Positions 17,331 through 26,105 of a stretch of DNA of 64,000 nucleotides are shown here, piece by piece. The notes below the pieces were generated by a model. That model was given only the letters and a program-made list of their open reading frames with translations. It ran no database searches and was not told the origin of the DNA. Numbering within the stretch: the stretch's first letter is position 1; the number at the start of each line of letters is the position of its first letter. The translations under genes and the position numbers were made by a program. Origin of the DNA: MVRE01 sp015660965 (GTDB lineage Archaea; Halobacteriota; Methanomicrobia; Methanomicrobiales; Methanospirillaceae); assembly GCA_050015095.1 (NCBI GenBank), contig JBEKCC010000005.1:67695-131694 (forward strand), read 5' to 3'.

Positions 17331-18037
17331 TTACATACCTCCAAGGCTGCTTTGAGGCTGATTTTACCGCTATACAAGGCTGATCCGAGCACTGCCCCAT
17401 ATGCACCAATATCTTTGAGCATCCTTATATCCTGTGTGCTAGATATGCCACCAGCAATAACAACAGGCAACCGTGTTTTATTAACTATCTGTTTTACCGG
17501 TTCAAATCGAATACCTTGTTGGAGACCTTCAACGTCTACATTGGTATATAAAAATGAGCCTACTCCAAGCAACTCGAATCGATCTACCCATTCGAGAACA
17601 TCACCAGCTGTTTTTTGCCAACCCTCTATGGCAATTTGACCACCCTTTGCATCAACTCCCGCCATCACCCGCTCACTTCCGAATTGATCCGCAAGAATTT
17701 GTATGCTTCTAGGGTTTTGTGTCGCCATGGTACTAAGAATAATTCGGGATACACCAGTCTCAAGCCAACGGACACCGTCATCAATAGATCGAATTCCGCC
17801 ACCAAGCTCAATTTCAACTCCGGTATTTTTGATAAGGTCTCTTACCAAATTAGCATTCTTTCCTGATTTTCCAAAAGCACCATCGAGATTTATGACATGA
17901 AGTGCATCGGCCCCTATATCGATCCAACGTTTTGCACATTCCCTAGGATCACCATACAACGTTGCACTTTCTTTCTTGCCTTGAACAAGCTGTACACAGT
18001 GGCCACCAAGGATATCAACAGCGGGAAATACTCTCAT
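17327..18037 (-). CDS. hisA: ProFAR isomerase (phosphoribosylformimino-AICAR-P isomerase)
   Basis: HisA is the TIM-barrel isomerase converting ProFAR to PRFAR in histidine biosynthesis. The 236 residues start MRVFPAVDILGGHCVQLVQG with the catalytic Asp8, and carry ELGGGIRS in the phosphate-binding half, AGVDAKGGQIAIEGW with the second catalytic Asp, and the C-terminal phosphate loop PVVIAGGISS. It lies 5 bases after hisG and overlaps hisB by 4 bases, so the three his genes are coupled. A dual HisA/TrpF role cannot be judged from reading alone. Confidence 0.96.
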   Translation of the reverse strand: MRVFPAVDILGGHCVQLVQGKKESATLYGDPRECAKRWIDIGADALHVINLDGAFGKSGKNANLVRDLIKNTGVEIELGGGIRSIDDGVRWLETGVSRIILSTMATQNPRSIQILADQFGSERVMAGVDAKGGQIAIEGWQKTAGDVLEWVDRFELLGVGSFLYTNVDVEGLQQGIRFEPVKQIVNKTRLPVVIAGGISSTQDIRMLKDIGAYGAVLGSALYSGKISLKAALEVCK

Positions 18038-18042
18038 ATCAG

Positions 18043-18987
18043 TTAGCGGATCATCCGTTGGATCGACATGACTAGAATATCCTTTGCACCTGCTCTTTTA
18101 AGGGCATTGATAAGTGAATACACGCGAATCTCATCAACAACCGCATGTACCGCGACAAGATCCTCCTTTGATGCTACCTTCATAATAGTAGGTCCAGAAA
18201 GCCCAGGTAACAATTTTTTTATTGCCTCAAGGGAAGAACGTTTTACGTTCATCATCAAATAACACTGACCTCGAGCTCGGACAACACTCTCAAAAGCTAA
18301 AAGGATTTCATCAATTTTTTCTTTTTTTGTTTTAAGCGATGACTTATTCGCAATGAGATAGGTGCTCGTTTCAAGTACTTCTGTAAGAACACGGAGACGA
18401 TTAATCTTTAAAGTATTTCCAGAGCTAGAGAGATCAACAATTGCATCAGCAATACCTAGGTGAGGTGTCGCTTCACATGCTCCGCTCACGAGAACAACAT
18501 TGACATCGATCCCTTGCTTTTTAAAAAAGCTTTTAGTGATCTTGGGAAATTCAGTTGCAACATTGGCGTTATTTAGCTGCTGGGGGGAAGTTATATCAGA
18601 ATCTTCACGAACCGCAAGAACAAGTTTTGCCTGTCCAATGTGGAGGTCGAGGAGTTCTGTAACATCAGAACCCCGTTCTGCCACCATATCGTGACCCGTA
18701 ATCCCGATGTCGGCGGCTCCTATTGCTACATATTCAGGTATATCAATAGGCCGGGCAAAGAGGAGCTCAACATGAGGATCATGCGTTTTAGTAATAAGCC
18801 GACGTTCACCACCGCTCTCGGGCAAATGAAGCCCGCTCTTTTCCACGAGCTCCATAATCGGTTCTGCGATTCTACCTTTGTTTGGTATTGCCAGCCGAAC
18901 TGTTGAGAGAGATGATGATTTATTGAATAGATTGAATTTTTTCACGCCAGATTTTTCTTTTTTTTTGTTAGAAGGTCTTGAGCTCAC
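18043..18987 (-). CDS. hisG: ATP phosphoribosyltransferase, long form
   Basis: HisG catalyses the first, feedback-controlled step of histidine synthesis, joining ATP and PRPP. The core starts at VRLAIPNKGRIAEP, contains ADIGITGHDMVAER and the PRPP loop DAIVDLSSSGNTLK, and continues into the C-terminal regulatory ACT-like domain (histidine inhibition), so it is the long, HisZ-independent form. The best start is GTG at 18987, with an AAGGT ribosome site 8 bases upstream; it overlaps the metK 3' end by 20 bases and adds a basic roughly 30-residue N-terminal tail rich in Lys and Ser. An alternative GTG at 18945 lacks a ribosome site. The long tail is unusual for HisG. Confidence 0.93.
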   Translation of the reverse strand: MSSRPSNKKKEKSGVKKFNLFNKSSSLSTVRLAIPNKGRIAEPIMELVEKSGLHLPESGGERRLITKTHDPHVELLFARPIDIPEYVAIGAADIGITGHDMVAERGSDVTELLDLHIGQAKLVLAVREDSDITSPQQLNNANVATEFPKITKSFFKKQGIDVNVVLVSGACEATPHLGIADAIVDLSSSGNTLKINRLRVLTEVLETSTYLIANKSSLKTKKEKIDEILLAFESVVRARGQCYLMMNVKRSSLEAIKKLLPGLSGPTIMKVASKEDLVAVHAVVDEIRVYSLINALKRAGAKDILVMSIQRMIR

Positions 18988-20170
18988 CGCAGATTACCTT
19001 CTCTGTAATACTAGTTACATTCTCAAGCCAATCGTCAACAATCCCCTCAACATCACCTTTAATTTTTTGCATGGAAACACCGGATTTCGGTAATACTTGC
19101 GCACTCGCCATAAGTGGAAGGTCAATGGGTTTCCCAATTTGGGATAGAAGGCGGATATACATCTCCTCAATTCCATCAATTTTTGCTACGCAGTCATTGG
19201 CCATTTGAGTTGAAAGCAGATTATAAATCTTACCTATATGGTTAATTGGATTCTTTCCGCTTGTAGCCTCCATACTCATAGGTCTGTTAGGAGTGATCAG
19301 TCCATTACAACGATTTCCTCGTCCTACAGATCCGTCATCACCCATCTCCGCTGATGTCCCAGTTACAGTTAGGTATACACTTTGATTTTTGATGTCGTCT
19401 GCAGTGTTCACGTGGACTATTACTTTACGCTTTGTGCTTTTCTTGGCAACCTTTTCGATTTGCTCGGCAAGACGAGCCATGTATTCGCTATATTGATGTA
19501 TATCAGCGCAGTATTTGTCAACAATAGCACATGCAATTGTGAGTATGATTGTATCTCGATCTCGGAGTCCCATGATCTTGATATCCTGCCCGATTGCAGG
19601 ATATTTTGGTCTCAACTTATCGTCAATGAAATCACTGACACCCATTATAATATTTTCAACTTCAGAGAATGGTGCATGCCCTACACCAAATGAAGTGTCA
19701 TTTGCCCTTGGTATCTTTCCCTGATGTAGTTTGAAAACATCACGAAGATCGGTGGAACCAGTACCAAGCCTGCAATCCATGATTACATCGCGTTCGAGAT
19801 TCAGAGTTGAAAAAAGTGATCTAAGATAACTTCGTGCTGCTTCGATAGCAATTGCATCCGTTGCAATCGATACATCTTTGAATCGTTTTGTTGCACGTCC
19901 ATCAATTAAAATAAAGATGGGCCTTATTACCTTCCCACCGCCAAACTTCGGCATTGATTCGCCAGCAACAACCTCACCCTGATCGGTATTGTGGTGCAAA
20001 ACTGCACCGAACTCCTCAAGATATTCCTTACAAAGAGCTCTACTAATTGCCTCTGCAATACCATCCGCTATACTGTCTGGATGACCGAGGCATTTACGTT
20101 CTACAAGTTCAATTTGTTCTTTTTCTAGAGGGATTTGATCGAGTGCCTCAACTTTAATATTTCTCTTCAT
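18968..20170 (-). CDS. metK: Archaeal-type S-adenosylmethionine synthetase
   Basis: Archaeal MAT makes S-adenosylmethionine from methionine and ATP. The roughly 400-residue chain has the archaeal signatures ERKCLGHPDSIADGIAEAIS near residue 25, GGGKVIRPIFILIDGRAT, FGVGHAPFSEVENI, and GDDGSVGRGNRCNGLITPNR. I start it at ATG 20168-20170 (MKRNIKVEALDQ), preceded by GAGGA; a TTG at 20194 is less likely. It stands at the head of hisG-hisA-hisB with a 20-base overlap into hisG, an unusual linkage of methyl-donor supply and histidine synthesis. A TATA-like ttataag lies about 55-75 bases upstream. Confidence 0.96.
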   Translation of the reverse strand: MKRNIKVEALDQIPLEKEQIELVERKCLGHPDSIADGIAEAISRALCKEYLEEFGAVLHHNTDQGEVVAGESMPKFGGGKVIRPIFILIDGRATKRFKDVSIATDAIAIEAARSYLRSLFSTLNLERDVIMDCRLGTGSTDLRDVFKLHQGKIPRANDTSFGVGHAPFSEVENIIMGVSDFIDDKLRPKYPAIGQDIKIMGLRDRDTIILTIACAIVDKYCADIHQYSEYMARLAEQIEKVAKKSTKRKVIVHVNTADDIKNQSVYLTVTGTSAEMGDDGSVGRGNRCNGLITPNRPMSMEATSGKNPINHIGKIYNLLSTQMANDCVAKIDGIEEMYIRLLSQIGKPIDLPLMASAQVLPKSGVSMQKIKGDVEGIVDDWLENVTSITEKVICGELKTF

Positions 20171-20225
20171 CACATTCCTCGGATTCTTAATCAATTGTAC
20201 AAAATAAAAGGGACTGGAAGTCTTA

Positions 20226-20254
20226 TAACCATTTTCTTATAACACCGATGGTTA
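20226..20254. repeat. Short inverted repeat upstream of metK
   Basis: A 7-base inverted repeat (taaccat at 20226-20232 and atggtta at 20248-20254) with a 15-base spacer lies between the zinc-ribbon gene 3' end and the metK promoter region. It could be a terminator stem for the upstream gene or an operator for metK; nothing decides between them. The same gap carries two cttataac copies. Confidence 0.3.
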
Positions 20255-20288
20255 CTACCAATCTGGATATGAAAAGTGAAAATATATT

Positions 20289-21626
20289 TTATCGTCTTAA
20301 AAATTTATGTAGAATCGTCATCTCGCTTCCCTTTGGCGCTCTTTTTACTGGAGTTTTAGAAGGACGGTGTTCAGTTTTATCTTCTTCAGGAACCTCTTCA
20401 GATTTTGTGGATTTTTTCTCATGAGATTGAGCTTTAGTTTGGGATGAGCGCTGATGACCGAGTTTATTACCACAACCAGGACAGAAATTTGCAGAGATAG
20501 GTAATTTTTTTCCACAATTATAGCAGAAGAATGGAACTGCTGTCTCATCTTCAATGGGCTCCGGTTCTTTTTCTATGACCTTTTTTTCACGATCAGACAC
20601 AACCGAAACAGCAGGTTCAGATTTGACTTTTTCTTCCGGTTCTGGTCCTATTCGTTTTGTTGGTTGAACCGTGGGTTGCCGAGAAGGCTGCATTGCATCT
20701 TTCATTGCAGTCTTCATTACTGATTGAACCTCAACTCTTTTCACGGTCTTTGTCTCTGGCTGATGGGGGGTGGAAGCTGGGATCTCCCGGTATGGTTTTG
20801 GTTGAAGGATCGGTTTCTGAGTAGGTTCAATAGTCGTTTTTTTAATTACTTGTCGTGCCTTAGGCTCTGGTATCTCGTGTTCCTCTTCTTTTGTAGTCTG
20901 ATAAAGTGATATCAGTCTTTTAACCGGAGGTTGTTTCTCAAGATCCTTAGTTTGTTTCTTTATAGGTTGGAACTCTGATCGAACTGACACGGGTTTCTGT
21001 GGATGTGCTGGTATTTCTTGCTCTTCCTCAGGCTCTGGTTTCGGTTCCTTCTGAAATGAAGGCTTCTTTTGCCGTTTTGGCTGAGTCTGCTCCTCCAGTA
21101 GAGCGATCCATTCATCAATTTCTGATGATCGGTCCATCCCATCTTGGGCGAAGACCAGTTTCATTGACTTGATCTCATCATCTGGGGATTTTATGGATAT
21201 AACAAGGACAGGATCGGAATTTTCTGAGAACTCAACAATACTTCCGGCGATTGATTCTAAGGGGATATCCTTCGCCGTAACTTTTAACTTCTTTTCCTGT
21301 GTGTCAATCAAAAAGATCCGTTTGTCTGTAAGGTATGCATGGAAAAAGAATTTTTTCACCGAGATATTAAGCGAACCAATAAGTACATGCTCTCCTGGTT
21401 GAAGGTAAGCTGAAAGTCCACCTTCCTCTTCCTCTTCAGCCTCCGGTTCTTCGTTCTGGTGTTTTTTTGAGGGGGGGGCTTTTTGCACCGTGCTGCCTCC
21501 AATAGCCAGCTTGGTCCCCGGTGCAGATGCGGGCTTACCGGACCGTTGCGGTATTTTTCCACCGCAATATCCGCAGATCACCGTTGTATCTCTAACTTCA
21601 ATTCCGCAATGAGGACATTTCATCAT
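20289..21626 (-). CDS. Double zinc-ribbon protein with PH-like domain and charged linker
   Basis: A 445-residue protein of unknown role. An N-terminal zinc ribbon (C4, C7, C18, C21: MMKCPHCGIEV...CGYCGG) is followed by a PH-like / GRAM-like module at about residues 75-180 (LQPGEHVLIGSLNISVKKFF, AYLTDKRIFLID), which usually binds lipids or membranes. Residues 180-365 are a disordered linker rich in Pro, Glu, Lys and Gln. A second zinc ribbon (FFCYNCGKKLPISANFCPGCG) sits near residues 370-395, and the last 50 residues are basic. There is no membrane segment. This zinc-ribbon plus bPH arrangement recurs in archaeal proteins of unknown function. Single gene, 94-118 bases from metK. Confidence 0.7.
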   Translation of the reverse strand: MMKCPHCGIEVRDTTVICGYCGGKIPQRSGKPASAPGTKLAIGGSTVQKAPPSKKHQNEEPEAEEEEEGGLSAYLQPGEHVLIGSLNISVKKFFFHAYLTDKRIFLIDTQEKKLKVTAKDIPLESIAGSIVEFSENSDPVLVISIKSPDDEIKSMKLVFAQDGMDRSSEIDEWIALLEEQTQPKRQKKPSFQKEPKPEPEEEQEIPAHPQKPVSVRSEFQPIKKQTKDLEKQPPVKRLISLYQTTKEEEHEIPEPKARQVIKKTTIEPTQKPILQPKPYREIPASTPHQPETKTVKRVEVQSVMKTAMKDAMQPSRQPTVQPTKRIGPEPEEKVKSEPAVSVVSDREKKVIEKEPEPIEDETAVPFFCYNCGKKLPISANFCPGCGNKLGHQRSSQTKAQSHEKKSTKSEEVPEEDKTEHRPSKTPVKRAPKGSEMTILHKFLRR

Positions 21627-21728
21627 TATACTCCGTTCAATGTTCAGAGAGTAGGTAACTATATTGTTCTCATTCCATAAGAAAAATGCTCTGATCGATC
21701 GCTTATTATCAGGAACCCACTTCCTAGG

Positions 21729-23099
21729 TTAATAGTTGAACGGGAGAGAGCTGTTTATCTCAGTTACGAGTCTGTTGATATCCGAAACGTCATCAACTGG
21801 ATAAACAAAGAATCCATCAGTTGTTCTCTGACGACACACCAGCGAATTGGCATGACAGAGAGAGGGATTACCATCAAGGTAACAGCTCTGCGGTGTGAGA
21901 GACCCTAATTCCTCGTTTATCGTAGACAGAAATGAACTGAAACTCGCTCCTGCGGTTTTTATTGTTCCATTCACAACAATGATATACGCCCCCTTCTGTT
22001 TGGTAATTTTATTCCCTACTATTCGGAATGTGCAGTATGTCTCATCACCATAAGGATTGAGGAAGACGTGAAAGAAGTCATCCTTCCGGGTTTTCAACTC
22101 GAATAGGAACAACCCTATATGGATTTCTAGATAATGACGATAATTCTCATTTACCCTTTTTGCAAGATGATGATAGGGGGGCAACCGAATTATTTCTCCT
22201 AGGGTTTCCTTTCTTTTAGAGAATAGGTCATAGATAGCTCTCTTGCCAAAATGCAGCTGAATCGGAATAAAATAGAGTGATTGATTGCCGATACCAAGTT
22301 CAAGTCGTCCACCTCGCTCTAAAAAAACAGAGTTTTTGTCCTGAAATACGTCTTTTTGTTGTTTATTTCCCCCAATATGAGATGGCTTTCTCTTGCCATG
22401 AGACCACATGCCGCGAGCGATCGCATACCATTCATCGGGGGAGTATGATCGATTAAGATACTTATTCCAAAGTGGATCTTTTTTTGTTGTGACGGCAACA
22501 CACCGAAATTTTTTATTATCCGGAATAAATTTCGCTCCACAATTTGTGCACTCAAAAAAATTGGTAGGGCGAATGCCAAACAATTGTTGCCCAGTCACAA
22601 GATTTAGTATCCCAATTTTACAAACTGGACAAAGACTTGTCCATCGGGATAAGTCTTCCGAATCAATACCGGTTGTTTCCTTTTGGGAATAGGAACGAGG
22701 TACTTTCGATACGATATGCCATGTCCAGGCAGGCAGCAAACGAATCCCTTTAGCGCGGGTTCGTGATCGACGATCTAGTACTTCTGTACGTTCGGCGATT
22801 CCTGCCCTACACAACACATCAGCGATTACTTTTGCGGTTCGTATACCTCTCCCCGGTATTATATCATCAAGACATGAGTCCAGCGTATCCTTTCCTTCTG
22901 TAATGGAACCACTCCTGGACTTCTCAAGTAACGTTTTTGTGAATTCAGCATTGAGGCATTCCATGGTTGCCCTCACATACTCACGTGTTACTTCGATAGT
23001 ATGTTCAAAAAAAGGGAGCCGAGAAATGCGGCGACTAATCGTATCGCATGCCAGACTAAGCAGAGTCTCAGGAATAGGAAGTGTAGTCTCTTTTTTCAT
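21729..23099 (-). CDS. Uncharacterised zinc-ribbon protein (orphan), divergent from PolB2 cassette
   Basis: I do not recognise this 456-residue protein. Residues 1-130 are mostly helical with a possible winged-helix-like segment (RTAKVIADVLCRAGIAERTE). A zinc ribbon uses C157 and C160 (CPVC) and C184 and C187 (CTNC). The part after it (CVAVTTKKDPLWNKYLNRSY and onwards) is basic and aromatic; the C-terminal 200 residues look like an alpha/beta domain (LFLFELKTRKDDFFHVFLNP, GAYIIVVNGTIKTAG). There are no transmembrane or signal segments. The layout suggests a nucleic-acid-binding protein. Its start is 140 bases from the RecA-fold gene that heads the PolB2 cassette, so the two units may share a promoter region and a function. 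No frame damage is seen. Confidence 0.6.
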   Translation of the reverse strand: MKKETTLPIPETLLSLACDTISRRISRLPFFEHTIEVTREYVRATMECLNAEFTKTLLEKSRSGSITEGKDTLDSCLDDIIPGRGIRTAKVIADVLCRAGIAERTEVLDRRSRTRAKGIRLLPAWTWHIVSKVPRSYSQKETTGIDSEDLSRWTSLCPVCKIGILNLVTGQQLFGIRPTNFFECTNCGAKFIPDNKKFRCVAVTTKKDPLWNKYLNRSYSPDEWYAIARGMWSHGKRKPSHIGGNKQQKDVFQDKNSVFLERGGRLELGIGNQSLYFIPIQLHFGKRAIYDLFSKRKETLGEIIRLPPYHHLAKRVNENYRHYLEIHIGLFLFELKTRKDDFFHVFLNPYGDETYCTFRIVGNKITKQKGAYIIVVNGTIKTAGASFSSFLSTINEELGSLTPQSCYLDGNPSLCHANSLVCRQRTTDGFFVYPVDDVSDINRLVTEINSSLPFNY

Positions 23100-23239
23100 T
23101 GTTTTTTTAATTGCCCTCTATCACTTGCTTATCAGATAGAATAAACACTCCCATTTCAGATAGAGCACCTTACCTCTCATCACTTTCGCACCATGCATGC
23201 TCTGAGGTTATTCCCTGGTTGTTTCACCTCAGGTGTACC

Positions 23240-23773
23240 ATGGAGTTCGAGCTGCAACCAGGGATCAATATCCAGTTAGGGACATTCCGCGCGGTGATCG
23301 CCCCTGATGATCTCGTTCTCTCAGTCCTCAACGGGAATGAAGCCTTCCAACGCTTCATGTTCCTGTTTGTGAGTGGTAACTATTCCCGTCTTCTCCCTAG
23401 AATCAACCGTAGATCGACCCATTTAGATCTCCAGAGAGCGTTCACCTCTCACCAGCTGCTTAACATCCTACATGGTGCATACCATACGATCGTCTTTGTA
23501 GAGCATGATGAGACGCTGTACGATGGTGCTGAGGAGACGCTTGATCCTGTGTCCTCTGCCATGCGAGATCTTGCACGTAACGCACTCCTCATCCTCTACG
23601 CCCCACGACGGGACTCGACATTTGATGTACTCTCAAAGCGGGCCGACCGGTTCTTCTTTTTTGGTGTAGCCTCTAGGGACAAGTATGCAAGCAGAGGGCA
23701 GGTGGATCAAATGAAGAGAATATCAGTTCCTGCATCTCTTCGCACAGGACAAACGATGCTAGAGGATGTGTGA
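23240..23773 (+). CDS. RecA-fold protein, apparently without Walker A (PolB2-associated)
   Basis: A 177-residue protein, first gene of the PolB2 cassette. I start at ATG 23240 (MEFELQPGINIQ), preceded by AGGTG; the open frame back to 23111 is not protein-like. The pattern of hydrophobic strands resembles a RecA/RadA ATPase core: HTIVFVEHDETLYD looks like a Walker B strand, and ARNALLILYAPRRDSTFDVL followed by ADRFFFFG resembles the late strands of RadA-like proteins. No GxxxxGKT loop is present, so ATP hydrolysis is unlikely. Comparative work has described inactivated RecA-like ATPases encoded next to archaeal PolB2, which fits. Its TGA overlaps the next ATG (TGATG). The region is richer in G+C than both flanks. 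Confidence 0.6.
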   Translation: MEFELQPGINIQLGTFRAVIAPDDLVLSVLNGNEAFQRFMFLFVSGNYSRLLPRINRRSTHLDLQRAFTSHQLLNILHGAYHTIVFVEHDETLYDGAEETLDPVSSAMRDLARNALLILYAPRRDSTFDVLSKRADRFFFFGVASRDKYASRGQVDQMKRISVPASLRTGQTMLEDV

Positions 23774-24010
23774 TGGGACGGAGTTTTGTCAGCGTTAGAC
23801 AGGGTGTAAAGAAGCACAGTTGAAAGGTGGGCACGTGCATCACGCGCATTCAGGAAAGAAGATCAAGCGTATGCAGACAGGCTCATCAATATGGCAAAGA
23901 AGCACTCAAGCGAGTGCTTCTATGCATTTGACGATCCTCTCGAAGCTGCAGTCTTCTCAGCACTCATAGAACTACTCAAGGAACAGGAGCAGAAGGATGT
24001 GGATTCTTGA
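23773..24010 (+). pseudogene. Small PolB2-cassette gene interrupted by a frameshift
   Basis: A reading frame starting at ATG 23773 (MGRSFVSVRQGVKKHS) stops at TGA 23821-23823, but a different frame is open from about 23819 to 24010 and reads as a well-formed protein (VERWARASRAFRKEDQAYAD, then AKKHSSECFYAFDDPLEAAV and an acidic end). Together they would make a protein of roughly 78 residues that fits precisely between the RecA-fold gene (TGATG overlap) and polB2 (14-base overlap). The shift is located near 23813-23821. It could be a true inactivating mutation, a sequencing error, or a programmed frameshift; no obvious slippery heptamer is seen. Function unknown; the helical, charged composition suggests a small accessory subunit. 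Confidence 0.6.
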
Positions 24011-26105
24011 TTCTTGCCACCACAACCGCGAAGTGGAACTCTGGGACCGGGACAGCAGCACACACTGCGCACGTATACTCTACCCACCCCGGTTCTACCT
24101 TCACCTCCCGGACCCTCATGCCCACCACGAGATGATCCAGTCGCTGGAGAGCATGTACAATGTTGAGGAATGTACGTTTACAACCGTGTTAGGAGAACTA
24201 CCCGGTTACCAGATAACAGCAGGTAGAGAAATTGCTGAGGCAATTGAACGACAGACGCAATATGCTGCCCAGCTCTACAATGTTGATATCCGGCTCGACC
24301 AGCGGTACATGGCAGAACAGGGGATCGTTCCTTGTGCTGGTTACGGAGAATCACGGTTTTCGCCAGATGTCAGGTGTGATCTCCGGCAGATCGAGATACG
24401 TGTGTTAGGCAATCCTTCCCTGTCAAAGACATTTTCGTCAATCTCAGTTGTTCATGAGAAGACAGAAATCCTCACTGGCAGAGAAGACGTGATCCTTTCT
24501 GACTTGATTGATTGTGTCGCTGCGATTGATCCTGAAGTCATTCTCTTTCCACAGGCAGACATCTGGATGACACGCTTCATGAAAAAAGCTCGATCATACG
24601 GGTTTGATCCGCCGTTTTCACGTAGTGGACGGTTCAGAAGATTGGACTCCCGGTCCTACTGGAGCTATGGGAGAATGGAACATCGAGAAGGTGCACTTAT
24701 TCCTGACGGCAGAATCCTGATTGATACCGACCAGAGTTTTGTTTACCGGGAGGGGGGACTTCCCGGAGTCCTTGTCACCGCCCGTCTTACCGGCCTCTCG
24801 CCTAACCTTACCTCACGTTTCACTCCAGGAACCCTTGTCTCCAGCTACGAGACTTACGAGGCAATGAAAAGAAGGATCGCCGTACCGTTCAGGAAAAGTG
24901 ATGCTGAAAATGTCCGTCAGTTTGAACATCTGCGGGCGGCCGACCGGGGAGGTATGATGTTCCAGCCGCAACCGGGTCTGTTCGAGAATGTATATGAGAT
25001 AGACTTTACGTCACTCTATCCTTCAATAATCGTCCAGGCAAACCTCTCGCCTGAGACCATTGGACACCCCGAACGGAGAGGATTCCTTCCCGAAGTACTC
25101 GATCCATTACTCGCAATGCGACGCTTCACGAAACAGGCAAAACGAAAGGATCAAGCGTATGCAGGTATTGATTCTGTGCTGAAGTGGATGTTGGTTACCT
25201 GCTTTGGATATACAGGTTACAAGAATGCAAAATTCGGACGGATTGAGGTGCATGAAGGAATCACAGCTCGTTCTCGTGATATCCTGCTTGCGACAAAAGA
25301 TTTGGCAGAAGAGATGGGATTTTCTGTCCTGCATGGGATTGTTGACTGTCTCTGGCTGAAAGGCATCGGTATAGACGATCTGAAAACCAGAGTCGAGCAC
25401 CACACCAAGCTTTTCACGGATCTTGAAACGTACTGCTGGCTGGTGTTCCTTCCCATGGCCGATGGTACCGGTGCATATAACCGGTACTATGGGAGACTTT
25501 GTGACGGCAGCATAAAGGTACGTGGAATTGCTGCCCGACGGCATGATACCGTACCGTATATCAGAAGAATGCAGAAGGAAATGTTATCCCTGATGGCATC
25601 GGCAGAAAGTGCTACCGATCTCAGAGAGCGTGAAGATCTTGTTAAAGAGTTGTACACCAGATTTGTCCAAGGATTGCGCAGGGCACCAGCAAAGGAGATG
25701 GTGATCTCACGCAGGATCAGTCGGCTGTCGTATGCCCACAAATGTTTTGAAGCGTCAGTTGTCCAGGCATACAAAAACCGAGGCATCGAAATTGCCCCCG
25801 GCATGAAGATCGGATATGTTGTTAAAGATGCACGGCGTTTTGTTGTAGATACTGAATGGGACGCTACAACATTTGATATTCCATATTACCACACCCTCCT
25901 TGAAAAGGCATGGGAAGAAATTGCATTTGCGTTCAAATGTTGTAGGAATAAAAAACAGATTACGATGGAAATGAGAACAAATGAAATTTTGGATGAGAAG
26001 AAGAGAGGATTAACAACCCTTAAACAGTCCCCGCACCAGATCAGGAATATCAGAGGGTCGTTCTGCAACTGGAACACCGATCTTCTTGAGTCGAGCAATC
26101 TTTGA
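23997..26105 (+). CDS. PolB2-type family B DNA polymerase with degenerate active-site motifs
   Basis: A 702-residue family B DNA polymerase of the shorter, divergent PolB2 type. Motif A is intact (EIDFTSLYPSII, Asp336). Motif B is altered (KWMLVTCFGYTGYKNA, Lys396 kept, the usual Asn-Ser replaced by Val-Thr). Motif C reads HGIVDCLWL (446-454) where active enzymes have YGDTDS, so the first Asp is Ile448 and only Asp450 remains. The 3'-5' exonuclease motif I Asp-Ile-Glu appears as QIEIR, so proofreading is probably lost. PolB2 proteins are known to be often inactivated, yet Sulfolobus Dpo2 has been linked to damage-induced mutagenesis. The last roughly 45 residues (after AWEEIAFAFK) look non-conserved and the final 96 bases run antisense into sucD, suggesting a lost original stop. 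Confidence 0.8.
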   Translation: MWILDSCHHNREVELWDRDSSTHCARILYPPRFYLHLPDPHAHHEMIQSLESMYNVEECTFTTVLGELPGYQITAGREIAEAIERQTQYAAQLYNVDIRLDQRYMAEQGIVPCAGYGESRFSPDVRCDLRQIEIRVLGNPSLSKTFSSISVVHEKTEILTGREDVILSDLIDCVAAIDPEVILFPQADIWMTRFMKKARSYGFDPPFSRSGRFRRLDSRSYWSYGRMEHREGALIPDGRILIDTDQSFVYREGGLPGVLVTARLTGLSPNLTSRFTPGTLVSSYETYEAMKRRIAVPFRKSDAENVRQFEHLRAADRGGMMFQPQPGLFENVYEIDFTSLYPSIIVQANLSPETIGHPERRGFLPEVLDPLLAMRRFTKQAKRKDQAYAGIDSVLKWMLVTCFGYTGYKNAKFGRIEVHEGITARSRDILLATKDLAEEMGFSVLHGIVDCLWLKGIGIDDLKTRVEHHTKLFTDLETYCWLVFLPMADGTGAYNRYYGRLCDGSIKVRGIAARRHDTVPYIRRMQKEMLSLMASAESATDLREREDLVKELYTRFVQGLRRAPAKEMVISRRISRLSYAHKCFEASVVQAYKNRGIEIAPGMKIGYVVKDARRFVVDTEWDATTFDIPYYHTLLEKAWEEIAFAFKCCRNKKQITMEMRTNEILDEKKRGLTTLKQSPHQIRNIRGSFCNWNTDLLESSNL

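Noticed and set aside
20345..21562. Extra frames inside the zinc-ribbon/PH-like gene
   Set aside because: Low-complexity linker DNA lacks stops in other frames; only the main frame has paired zinc ribbons.
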